Shown: positions 7,888 through 15,324 of the stretch, one piece after another | How the letters are laid out: every line of letters starts with the position of its first letter | Numbering within the stretch: the first letter of the stretch is position 1 | Origin: Acidimicrobiaceae bacterium | GTDB taxonomy: Bacteria > Actinomycetota > Acidimicrobiia > Acidimicrobiales > RAAP-2 | Direction of reading: 5' to 3' | Assembly (NCBI GenBank): GCA_003160635.1 | Contig: PMLV01000163.1 | Span: 1-37,516 of the forward strand | DNA length: 37,516 nt | Translations under genes and position numbers: made by a program | The notes under the pieces: model-generated | Seen by the model: only the letters and a program-made list of their open reading frames with translations | Database searches by the model: none | Told to the model about the DNA's origin: nothing

Positions 7888-8199
7888 TCAGGCCGGGGCG
7901 AGCGAGGCTGAAATCTTGCGGCGATGGAGATCGCGCACGGCGGCTTCCGCCTCGTCCTTGGGGCGGATCGCCGCCACCGCCTTGCCGGTGCGGTGGATCG
8001 TCCAGGCCAGCTGATCGGCCCGCTCCACCGAGTGGTTGAAGATCTCCACGAAGGCCTGAATCACCGTTTGGAAGGTGGTGACATCGTCGTTCCAGACGAT
8101 GATCGCCCACAGGTCCTCCATGTCGAAGAAGGCGTCGACATCGGCGTCGTCGATGACCCGATGATCAACGTCGGTGAGGTGGTCGAGGGTGAGCGTCAT
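7888..8199 (-). CDS. clpS: ClpS, ATP-dependent Clp protease adaptor
   Basis: A 103-residue adaptor that delivers N-degron substrates to the ClpAP/ClpCP protease. Seen: the WAIIVWNDDVTTFQTVIQAF block, which holds the NDD-T-F motif of the N-degron pocket; a following helix ending in SVERADQLAWTIHRTGKAVA, matching the conserved H-x-x-G-x-A region; and a short acidic N-terminal extension that in other ClpS proteins contacts the Clp ATPase. ATG 8199 gives the usual length (about 100 residues); the frame continues upstream to 8328 but that part is Arg/Pro-rich and runs into the end of the neighbouring gene. A TACAGT box (8237-8242, minus) about 37 bases upstream could be its -10. Confidence 0.93.
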   Translation of the reverse strand: MTLTLDHLTDVDHRVIDDADVDAFFDMEDLWAIIVWNDDVTTFQTVIQAFVEIFNHSVERADQLAWTIHRTGKAVAAIRPKDEAEAAVRDLHRRKISASLAPA

Positions 8200-8257
8200 G
8201 GATGGAGCGGGCCTGGGAGCAGGTGGAGCCCCCGAAACTGTAGTTCCCCCGAAGTGG

Positions 8258-9415
8258 TCACTGCTCCCGTACCGAGGGCGTCTTGAAGCCCACGCTCGAC
8301 CCGAAGGGTTGCGCACCTTCGGGGTCATCCGGCGTCCGGTTTCGCACCGAGGGCCATTCGGCTGTCCCCAACCCGGGGCGGGGCAGGAACCACGGCGCCG
8401 GGGGCGGCATCACCAACCTGGTCAGGACGTCGACGATCGATTCGTAGTTGACACGCCACCCCTGAAAATGCCGCCAGGATTCGTCGAGGTCGCGCTCCAT
8501 GGGGAATTGCACTTCTTCCAGACGGCCGTACCCGTCGGCGAATTCCTCCTTGGTCAGCCTCGTCCCCGTGGTCGGGATCGGGTCGGTGTCAAAGGGGATC
8601 TGCAGAGCCCCAGCCACGGAACGAAGGCAATTGGTGCCCATGGAGAGACAGAGCCTGGCCTGGCGGGGCGCACTGCCGGGGCTCACGGCGTGATACAACG
8701 CGGCGGAGTCCATCACGGCGACCAGGCTCAGCAACCAGCTACGGGTCGACACGGGCGAGCGGAACCAGATCAGAGCCGGGTAGTTCGAATGGCTCTCCGA
8801 AACCGCAGCGGCCCAACGTTCCCAATCGGCATAAAGGTCAGGCAGCTCGGCGATGTTGCCCAACATGTGATGCCGGGCCAGGATCTCGGGACCCCACGCG
8901 GGGGTACCCGAACGGGTGGCGAGCAACGTGACCTCCGTCTCGCGAGTGGCGAACGCGTTGTACGGGGCGGGCAGGTACGCAATTTCCAATGCGATCACCA
9001 ACAGGCCGACGCAGGCAGCGACGATCTCGATGGCGCGCGAGCTCGAGCCCGGGCTGGTAGCAATGCCGAGGGTGAAGACGGATGAGCCGGATATGGCCAG
9101 GGCCGAGCCGAAGTCCTGCCCATCCGCCCACCACGCGATGAGGCCGAAACCGAGGACGAGTGAGCCCAGCCACAGGACGAAGAGGGTGATCATGGACAGC
9201 GGTCCGACATACGACATCACGCGGTCACGGGCCTCGTAGCTCGGGAGGCGCGGCAGTAGCTGGCGCGCCGTCACCCCGATGACCTTGGCCACCGTGCGCA
9301 TGGCCCGTGACGACGTGACACGAGGCACCACCAACGCGGTGAACACGCTGAGCGCGGCGGAGCCGATGATGAAGATCCCCGCAATCAGCCCGCCCACGCG
9401 AAGGACAGTCTCCAT
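8258..9415 (-). CDS. Membrane protein of unknown function, channel-like N-terminal region
   Basis: A 385-residue protein with an N-terminal membrane half and a soluble C-terminal half. Seen: about four hydrophobic segments in the first 155 residues (GGLIAGIFIIGSAALSVFT; PLSMITLFVLWLGSLVLGFGLIAWW; a short ALAISGSSVFTLGIA re-entrant-like segment; IEIVAACVGLLVIALEIAYL). The arrangement helix / short SGSSxFTLG loop / helix recalls the pore loop of two-helix ion channels, but no TVGYG filter is present. The remainder is rich in Trp, Glu and His (HHMLGNIAELPDLYADWERW) and is predicted cytosolic. ATG 9415 follows GAAGGG; an in-frame extension to 9499 lacks hydrophobic character. I do not recognise the family with certainty. 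Confidence 0.75.
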   Translation of the reverse strand: METVLRVGGLIAGIFIIGSAALSVFTALVVPRVTSSRAMRTVAKVIGVTARQLLPRLPSYEARDRVMSYVGPLSMITLFVLWLGSLVLGFGLIAWWADGQDFGSALAISGSSVFTLGIATSPGSSSRAIEIVAACVGLLVIALEIAYLPAPYNAFATRETEVTLLATRSGTPAWGPEILARHHMLGNIAELPDLYADWERWAAAVSESHSNYPALIWFRSPVSTRSWLLSLVAVMDSAALYHAVSPGSAPRQARLCLSMGTNCLRSVAGALQIPFDTDPIPTTGTRLTKEEFADGYGRLEEVQFPMERDLDESWRHFQGWRVNYESIVDVLTRLVMPPPAPWFLPRPGLGTAEWPSVRNRTPDDPEGAQPFGSSVGFKTPSVREQ

Positions 9416-9473
9416 CCCTTCATCCTGCCATGCCGTGCGCGGGCTCCCTCCCTCCCGAGCGAGGCGACTGCGC

Positions 9474-11327
9474 CTAGGCGGTGACCCTTTGCTCGGCAAT
9501 CAGCCGCGCCAGTTCTTCGGCCACCGCCACCTCGTGCTCGGCCGCGTCACGACGAGCGGACGACGGCTTCCAGCGACCCTTGGTCAACCAGATCAGCGGG
9601 ATGAACACCACCATGCCGGCGATGTCGACGTAGAACCAGTGCTGCCATTGGTGGGGGGCCTCGGCCGAGCCCTTTTGCAGTTGCTGCAACGCGCCCTCGT
9701 GGGCCGAGATGTACGCCAACTGCGCCGTGTACGGCTCGACGAGGGCTGCGAGCTGGGTCTTGTACTGGGCCAACTCCGTGAGCCCCTTCAGCCCGAAGGC
9801 CTTCTCCGCCGCCGCGATGTTGGCGGCGGAGGGGTCCTTGCCGACGGCGGCCGCGGCGGCCGGGTCCTTGGCCAAAATGGCGAGAAGGGCCCCGTGCTGT
9901 GTGGCGAACGCGATGGTCTTGGGATGCTCCGCCACGAAGTTCTGCACCGATTGGCCGTGAATCACGGTTTGGGCCACCGGGAGGTTGTCGACGATCGGGT
10001 TCACGCTGGTGATCACCACGGGGAGGATGAGGAAGGAGATCCCGACCGTGAGCCTCAGGATCCATCCCCATAGGGCGAGGCCGGTGGCCACAAGGGCGGG
10101 GTTCTTCGCCTCGACGCTCTCCGTGTAGCTGGCGATCCAAGGGGCAAAGACCAGCGAGATTCCGATGGCGATGGCCGACGCTTCAAGAGCGAGCGTGTAG
10201 TAGCCCGTATGTGGGTGCGTGGCGTTGCCCAGGAAGATGAACGTCATGACGATCGTGACGATCGCTCCGAGGACCATGAACGGCTTGCGCACCTTGAGTG
10301 CGTCGGAAAGGAGCCCCACGACGATGAGCCCGATGATGTCCGAGGTCCAGAACCACGTATTGAGGCCGTTGGCCTGCGTCACCGTGAAGTTGGTGCCGTT
10401 GGCGTTCTGGAAAATGACGGGGTAGTAGACGGTGAAGAGGCTCGCCGCGGCGTAATAGAGAAGGAGGAATACGGCTATCCCGAAGCAGGCGCCGACCAGA
10501 TCCCAGTGGAAGATCTGCCGCCACGGGCGCTCGGACGCGGCCAGGAGGTCCTGATCGGTCAAGCCACGTGCGCGCGCTTCGACCAGAGTTTGGTCCCGCG
10601 CCGACACCATGAGCTGGTCCCGGAGATTGGGGGAGAGGTCTTTGAGCCCGAAGAACGAGATGACAAAGACGACCAGGGCGGCGCAACCGGCGATGACGAA
10701 CTGGCTCTTCCAGTGGGTTTGGCCGAAATGATTCAGCGTGTGCACCGCGATGAGGGAGGCGATCAGGCTGCCGGCCACGGGGCCGATCGTCCAGAAGCCC
10801 ATGGCGGAGGCCCGCCCGAGTTGGGGACTGAAGTCGCGCACGAGCGCTGGCGTGGCCACGAGTATGGCGCCTTCCACGATCCCGAGCAGGCAGATGACGA
10901 CGAGGTATGTCCATTCGCCGCTGGCCAGGGGAACGCCGACGGCCGTGATGAGCCCGACGATGAGCAACCCGTAGATGACCACGTTCGTCCGCCCCAAGCG
11001 ATCCGTCTGGCTGGCCGGAAGCGAGGCGAATGCACCGAGAAGGTTGGAGGCCACCGTGATGGCAATGAAGAAATTGAAGCTCATGTGGAAGCTGGCCAGG
11101 ATGTTCGGGGTCACTCCGAACTGCGTGTAGTACGTGTAGTAGAGGACGATGGTGGCGAGAATGGCCAGGGCGAGATAACGGGCCCGTTGCGCGCTCTGAG
11201 GATATTCAGTGACCGTGTGATCGAAGAGAAGGCGACCGAAGGGCGAGCGTACCGCCGGTTGCACGGGTGAGGCCGCTCTCCCATGAGGACCGAGCTGTCC
11301 ATTGTTGATGTTCGGTGACGGGTCCAC
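9474..11327 (-). CDS. MFS transporter with large loop between the last two helices
   Basis: A 617-residue, 12-helix major facilitator. Seen: a 45-residue cytosolic N-terminus, helix 1 (YLALAILATIVLYYTYYTQF), the loop 2-3 motif SQTDRLGRTNVV, the helix 5 region SAMGFWTIGPVAGS, and helices 7-11. A soluble, Ala/Gln-rich, probably alpha-helical stretch follows at residues ~440-563, then the final helix (WFYVDIAGMVVFIPLIWL) and a charged tail. With the N-terminus in the cytosol the insertion would lie outside the membrane. The GTG start at 11327 is weakly supported (AAGGA 13 bases upstream). It is preceded by about 140 bases of leader with a possible small ORF and direct repeats. The substrate is unknown. 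It lies downstream of the Atu-like operon on the same strand, but with its own promoter region. Confidence 0.88.
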   Translation of the reverse strand: MDPSPNINNGQLGPHGRAASPVQPAVRSPFGRLLFDHTVTEYPQSAQRARYLALAILATIVLYYTYYTQFGVTPNILASFHMSFNFFIAITVASNLLGAFASLPASQTDRLGRTNVVIYGLLIVGLITAVGVPLASGEWTYLVVICLLGIVEGAILVATPALVRDFSPQLGRASAMGFWTIGPVAGSLIASLIAVHTLNHFGQTHWKSQFVIAGCAALVVFVISFFGLKDLSPNLRDQLMVSARDQTLVEARARGLTDQDLLAASERPWRQIFHWDLVGACFGIAVFLLLYYAAASLFTVYYPVIFQNANGTNFTVTQANGLNTWFWTSDIIGLIVVGLLSDALKVRKPFMVLGAIVTIVMTFIFLGNATHPHTGYYTLALEASAIAIGISLVFAPWIASYTESVEAKNPALVATGLALWGWILRLTVGISFLILPVVITSVNPIVDNLPVAQTVIHGQSVQNFVAEHPKTIAFATQHGALLAILAKDPAAAAAVGKDPSAANIAAAEKAFGLKGLTELAQYKTQLAALVEPYTAQLAYISAHEGALQQLQKGSAEAPHQWQHWFYVDIAGMVVFIPLIWLTKGRWKPSSARRDAAEHEVAVAEELARLIAEQRVTA

Positions 11328-11385
11328 TGGTTACATCACGTCCTTCGTACAATCACCCGTAATGGCTACGGCTTGGCGAGGTGGT

Positions 11386-11397
11386 GATCACATGATC
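11386..11397. promoter_or_regulatory. Small palindrome in the MFS leader
   Basis: GATCA and TGATC flank a 2-base centre, giving a 12-base inverted repeat 59 bases before the MFS start. It could be a repressor operator or chance. No other copy was seen in this gap. Confidence 0.25.
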
Positions 11398-11426
11398 GGC
11401 GCGATCCCGGTGCCAGTGGGAACGCC

Positions 11427-11471
11427 TCACCGTGAAGTTGCCTCGTGACGGCGCGCAACCCCCCGGCTCAT
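11427..11471 (-). CDS. Possible 14-residue leader peptide upstream of the MFS gene
   Basis: An ATG at 11471 lies 6 bases after a TAGAGT box (11478-11483, minus) and opens a 14-codon ORF encoding MSRGVARRHEATSR. The layout (TANNNT, 6 bases, ATG) is the same as the leaderless promoters of long genes in this window. The ORF ends about 100 bases before the MFS start, so it could be an Arg-rich leader peptide in a regulatory 5' leader. This is an inference; the ORF is short enough to occur by chance. Confidence 0.3.
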   Translation of the reverse strand: MSRGVARRHEATSR

Positions 11472-11491
11472 ACGATCACTCTAATGTCAAA

Positions 11492-11516
11492 GGGGGTTCT
11501 CGGGGGGGATTCTCGG
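11492..11516. repeat. Imperfect direct repeat GGGGG(A)TTCTCGG x2
   Basis: Two adjacent copies of a 12/13-base unit, differing by one inserted A, lie just upstream of the TAGAGT box on the minus strand. The position would suit an activator or repressor binding site for the MFS leader transcript. Function is inferred from position only. Confidence 0.45.
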
Positions 11517-11533
11517 CTCAAGGCGTGGATGGT

Positions 11534-13342
11534 TCAATCCCAGGTCAACGCTCGTTCGGCCGGCTTCCCGCCCTCGAGCAAAGCCGATGGCACGACGACA
11601 TGGCGTGAGCGGAGGAGCTCCGCCAATCCTTTCGCCTGTGTGTCGAGCCGCATGTTGGAGGCGACACCCCAGCCGAGTATGCCGTGCACGACGAAGTTGA
11701 CGGCGCGCAAATTGGGCAGAGAGTACCGGCTGATACGGAAGGGTGCGGCTTCGGGGAGGGCCGCCTTGAATTGCGCGACGTCAAAACGTTCGGTGAGCCA
11801 CTCGGCCACCGGTTCCGAATCGGCCCACAAGCCGACGTTTGCGTCACCGCCCTTGTCGCCCGAGCGCCCACCGACCAGGACCCACAACGGCACGGTGAGC
11901 AACGTTTCCCCGAACGCGTGCCCGCGCGTCGGCGCGGGTGCCATCGCCTCCGCTCTCGGCGTGGCGGACGCGGGTGCGACCCGGGGCGCATACGGCTTCA
12001 TGGGTAGCAGCTCGCCTTCGCACTCGATGCGAGGCGTGATCTCGCTGGCCGCAATCGTGGTCGGCCAGTAGCGCGCCACTGCCTGGGCGCGACCCGGGGT
12101 CGAGGTGAAGAAGGTTCCGGGGTAGCTGGCCAAGCTCGTTTCGATCACCGCCTGCGAGAAGGCCCGACCGACGGTGTGCTCATCGCCCCCTCGCACGGCG
12201 AGCCGTAGGAACGCCATACCCGTCCCCTGGAGGTCGCCCGAGAGATCTTCGGACGTCTCGGCAAACGCGTCGCGCCCACCCGGCATGCCGGCCCATACCG
12301 CCGCCGCGGCCAACCTGGCCTTCTCCTCGACCCGGGCCCCCGTGATGGCCAGCGTCATTGCGTTCCGCCATCCGGCGTCGAGGTTGGCCGTGACCTTGAG
12401 CGTCGCCGGAGGTGCCTCCCCTTTCACGCCGTGGATGCGCACCCTGTCGGGAGATTCCTGTTCCAACGAGATGGTGTCGAAGCGGGCCACGGCATCGGGA
12501 CCGAGGTAGCGCGGTCCGGCGATCTCATAGAGGAGTTGTGCCGTCACCGTGCCCACGGTCACCGCACCCCCGGTGCCGGGGTGCTTGGTGATGACGGAGG
12601 AGCCGTCGGGATGGAGCTCTGCGATCGGAAAGCCGATGCGCGTCGGATTGGGGATCTCTTCGAAGAAGGCATAGTTGCCGCCACAACACTGCGCCCCGCA
12701 CTCGATCACGTGCCCAGCCACCACTGCGCCGGCGATGGCATCGGTGTCCGCATCGCTCCACCCGAACGCGTGGAGGGCGGGACCGACGGTGAGGGAGGCG
12801 TCGGTGACCCTTCCCGTGACCACGACCTGCGCCCCCGCCGCCAGCGCGTCGGCAATCGGGCGAGCTCCGAGGTACGCGTTGGCCGTCACCAGCGGCGCAT
12901 CGTGAGGAAGCGGTTCGCCCGTGTCCAGGTTGACGAAGGCATGTCCGGCCGCCGCCAGGTCCGGCACGCGCCGGGCGATGTCATCGCCCGACACAGACGC
13001 CACGCGCACGGCCACGCCCTGGCGCCGGGCCAGTTCCCGTACCGCCGTGGCGAGCCCTTCGGGGTTGAGACCGCCGGCATTGGACACGATGGTGATTCCC
13101 CGCTCGATGCATGCGGGAAGGACCTCGTCGAGCTGCTGCAGGAAACTCCGGGCATACCCGCCGCTGCGCTCGCGCGTCTTGTGCAAGATGTACATCGTCA
13201 GCTCGGCCAGCCAGTCGCCGGTGAGCACGTCGATGGGGCCACCCTCGACCATCTCACGCGCCGCAGAGAGGCGATCGCCGAAGAACCCGCTGCAGTTCGC
13301 CACCCGCAGGACGTTCACGCCGCCCGCGTCGTCGTGCGTCAC
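11534..13342 (-). CDS. atuA: AtuA-family protein (DUF1446), acyclic terpene utilisation
   Basis: A 602-residue protein of the AtuA/DUF1446 family, found in Pseudomonas in the cluster that degrades citronellol and geraniol; its biochemical role is not established. Seen: N-terminal NCSGFFGDRLSAAREMVEGGPIDVLTGDWLAELTM, the hallmark of the family, then SNAGGLNPEGLA, VTANAYLGARPIADALAAGA, VVTGRVTDASL and GHVIECGAQCCGGN. A C-terminal part (LWVLVGGRSGDKGGDANVGLW onward) resembles the extra domain present in long AtuA proteins. The GTG start at 13342 overlaps the biotin carboxylase stop by four bases (GTGA). It is the last gene of a four-gene operon with carboxylase subunits and an enoyl-CoA hydratase, which matches the Atu gene set. 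Confidence 0.9.
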   Translation of the reverse strand: MTHDDAGGVNVLRVANCSGFFGDRLSAAREMVEGGPIDVLTGDWLAELTMYILHKTRERSGGYARSFLQQLDEVLPACIERGITIVSNAGGLNPEGLATAVRELARRQGVAVRVASVSGDDIARRVPDLAAAGHAFVNLDTGEPLPHDAPLVTANAYLGARPIADALAAGAQVVVTGRVTDASLTVGPALHAFGWSDADTDAIAGAVVAGHVIECGAQCCGGNYAFFEEIPNPTRIGFPIAELHPDGSSVITKHPGTGGAVTVGTVTAQLLYEIAGPRYLGPDAVARFDTISLEQESPDRVRIHGVKGEAPPATLKVTANLDAGWRNAMTLAITGARVEEKARLAAAAVWAGMPGGRDAFAETSEDLSGDLQGTGMAFLRLAVRGGDEHTVGRAFSQAVIETSLASYPGTFFTSTPGRAQAVARYWPTTIAASEITPRIECEGELLPMKPYAPRVAPASATPRAEAMAPAPTRGHAFGETLLTVPLWVLVGGRSGDKGGDANVGLWADSEPVAEWLTERFDVAQFKAALPEAAPFRISRYSLPNLRAVNFVVHGILGWGVASNMRLDTQAKGLAELLRSRHVVVPSALLEGGKPAERALTWD

Positions 13343-15324
13343 GTGGGCTCTACGACCACGAGGATGTCGCCCACGTCGACCTGATCACCCGGCGCGCAGA
13401 GGACCTGACCGACCACGCCCGTGCCGCCGGACCGCAGCGTGTGCTCCATCTTCATCGCTTCGAGCACCACCAACCCGGCACCCTCGCCGACGGCGTCGCC
13501 CACGGCGACGAGTACCTTGGCGATGGCGCCGGGGAGCGGCGCTCGGCACTCCCCGGCCATGCCACCTCGCTCATCGACGTCGTCCTCGCTCCGGCGGGCG
13601 AAGCTCGACTGGCCTTCCGGCCCGTTGACGTCGGCCCGCTGTGCCGTCATGCGGACCCGGTAGCGCCGCCGGGCGCCTTCACTCGTGAGATCCACGACGT
13701 GATCCGTCGCGCCCGCCGTGACGCGCGCCGTTCCCACTCCTTCCCACTCGCCACCCACCAGCACCGCCACCGCGTCATCCGGGCCACCCGACCGGAGCGT
13801 GAGCACTCCCCGCTCATCACTGAACACGTCGACATGATGGGCCATCCCGACGTTGCGCCATCCGGCTGCCGGGAGGGCGACGAGACTCTCGCCGGCGCGT
13901 CGGTGGAGGAGCGCGAAGGCGGCGGCTGCGGCATGACGGTGGCGCGCGGCATCGCCGAGCATGGCCTGGCGCAGATCGTCTCGCTGATCGAGATAGTCGA
14001 TACCGGCGTCCCCATCGACGAAGACCGGGTCGTCGAGGATCGCACCGAGCAACGCGCGATTGGTCTCGAGGCCGTCCACCTCCAGGGCGCGCAACGCTCG
14101 TGAGAGCCGCGCGATGGCGGTATGCCGTTCCGCACCGTGGGCCATCACCTTCGCCACCAAGGAGTCGAAGGAGGGGCTGACCGTGCTCCCCGACTCGATG
14201 GCGGCATCTGTGCGCAAACCTGCCCCGTGGGGCCACTCCACGTGGGTGACCGTCCCCGGCGTGGGCCGGTACTCCTCCCGGGGACGCTCCGCACAGAGCC
14301 GTGCTTCGATGGCGTGGCCCGACACCGCGACGTCCTCTTGCGCGAACGGGAGTGGAGCTCCGGTCGCGACGACCAACTGCAACCCCACCAGATCAAGGCC
14401 GGTGACGAGCTCGGTCACGCCGTGCTCCACCTGCAGGCGGGTGTTCATCTCCAGGAAGAAGTAGTCGTCCCCGTCGACCAGGAACTCGACGGTGCCCACG
14501 CCCTGGTAGTCCACCGCCCGGGCGGCCGCGACCGCGGCGTGCCACATGCGCTCCCTCGTTGCCATCACGACGAGCGCAGCGGGAGCCTCCTCGACGATCT
14601 TTTGATGCCGCCGCTGCACCGAGCACTCGCGGTCGAAGAGATGCAGGACGCAGCCCGTCGCGTCGCCGACGATCTGGACCTCCACATGACGCGGCGAGAC
14701 GAGGTAGCGCTCGAGGTACACCTCGTCCGAGCCGAAGGCGGCGCTCGCTTCGCGCTGCGCCGCCGCCACCGCCTCGAGCAGCACGCCGGCTCGTGGCACG
14801 AGACGCATGCCGCGGCCTCCGCCACCGGCCGACGCCTTGACCAGCAGCGGGAAGCCCATGTCGGCCGCCGACCGCTCCACGTCCTCTGCCACGATGGCAC
14901 CGGCCACGGCCACGCTGGGCAGGACAGGCACGCCGGCGGCGGCAACCGTCTCTTTCGCCCGCACCTTGTGACCCATGACACGCATCGATGCGGGGGTGGG
15001 CCCGACCCAGGTGATCCCGGCCGCAGCGCACGCTTCGGGCAGGATCGGGTTCTCCGAGAGGAATCCGTAGCCCGGGTGGAGTGCGTCAGCCTCGGCCTGC
15101 CGGGCCAGATCCACCAGCGCGCCGGGATTCAGATAGGTCTCGGCCAGCGTTCGGCCCGGCAGATGCAGCGCGAGGTCGGCCTCTCCCACATAGGGCGCGG
15201 CGCTGTCCTCGGAGGTGTAGACGGCGACCGCCTCGAGACCCATGTCATGCGCCCCGCGGACGATGCGTCGCGCGATCTCTCCCCGGTTGGCCACCAGGAT
15301 CCGCCGCAGTCGGACCGGAGCCAC
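13339..15324 (-). CDS. Acyl-CoA carboxylase alpha subunit (biotin carboxylase + BCCP)
   Basis: A 661-residue biotin-dependent carboxylase subunit, the length of methylcrotonyl- or geranyl-CoA carboxylase alpha (LiuD/AtuF, about 655-661). Seen: RRILVANRGEIARRI at the start of the biotin carboxylase domain, the Gly-rich ATP loop KASAGGGGRGMR, RRHQKIVEEAPA, EFLVDGDDYFFLEMNTRLQVEHGVTE, a middle linker domain, and the C-terminal biotinyl motif EAMKMEHTLRSG, with the Lys as biotin site. It carboxylates biotin with bicarbonate and ATP and hands CO2 to the beta subunit. The GTG at 15324 shares one base with the stop of the carboxyltransferase gene (TAGTG). Substrate could be 3-methylcrotonyl-CoA, geranyl-CoA or another branched acyl-CoA. 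Confidence 0.94.
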   Translation of the reverse strand: MAPVRLRRILVANRGEIARRIVRGAHDMGLEAVAVYTSEDSAAPYVGEADLALHLPGRTLAETYLNPGALVDLARQAEADALHPGYGFLSENPILPEACAAAGITWVGPTPASMRVMGHKVRAKETVAAAGVPVLPSVAVAGAIVAEDVERSAADMGFPLLVKASAGGGGRGMRLVPRAGVLLEAVAAAQREASAAFGSDEVYLERYLVSPRHVEVQIVGDATGCVLHLFDRECSVQRRHQKIVEEAPAALVVMATRERMWHAAVAAARAVDYQGVGTVEFLVDGDDYFFLEMNTRLQVEHGVTELVTGLDLVGLQLVVATGAPLPFAQEDVAVSGHAIEARLCAERPREEYRPTPGTVTHVEWPHGAGLRTDAAIESGSTVSPSFDSLVAKVMAHGAERHTAIARLSRALRALEVDGLETNRALLGAILDDPVFVDGDAGIDYLDQRDDLRQAMLGDAARHRHAAAAAFALLHRRAGESLVALPAAGWRNVGMAHHVDVFSDERGVLTLRSGGPDDAVAVLVGGEWEGVGTARVTAGATDHVVDLTSEGARRRYRVRMTAQRADVNGPEGQSSFARRSEDDVDERGGMAGECRAPLPGAIAKVLVAVGDAVGEGAGLVVLEAMKMEHTLRSGGTGVVGQVLCAPGDQVDVGDILVVVEPT

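Noticed and set aside
7883-7892. Palindrome CCTGATCAGG between the GNAT and clpS genes
   Set aside because: It spans the 3' ends of two convergent genes and is only 10 bases without a tail; it could be a weak bidirectional terminator, but there is no support beyond the palindrome.
10209-11270. A 353-codon plus-strand ORF
   Set aside because: Antisense to the MFS gene; rich in Asp/Glu/His as expected for the complement of membrane-helix codons.
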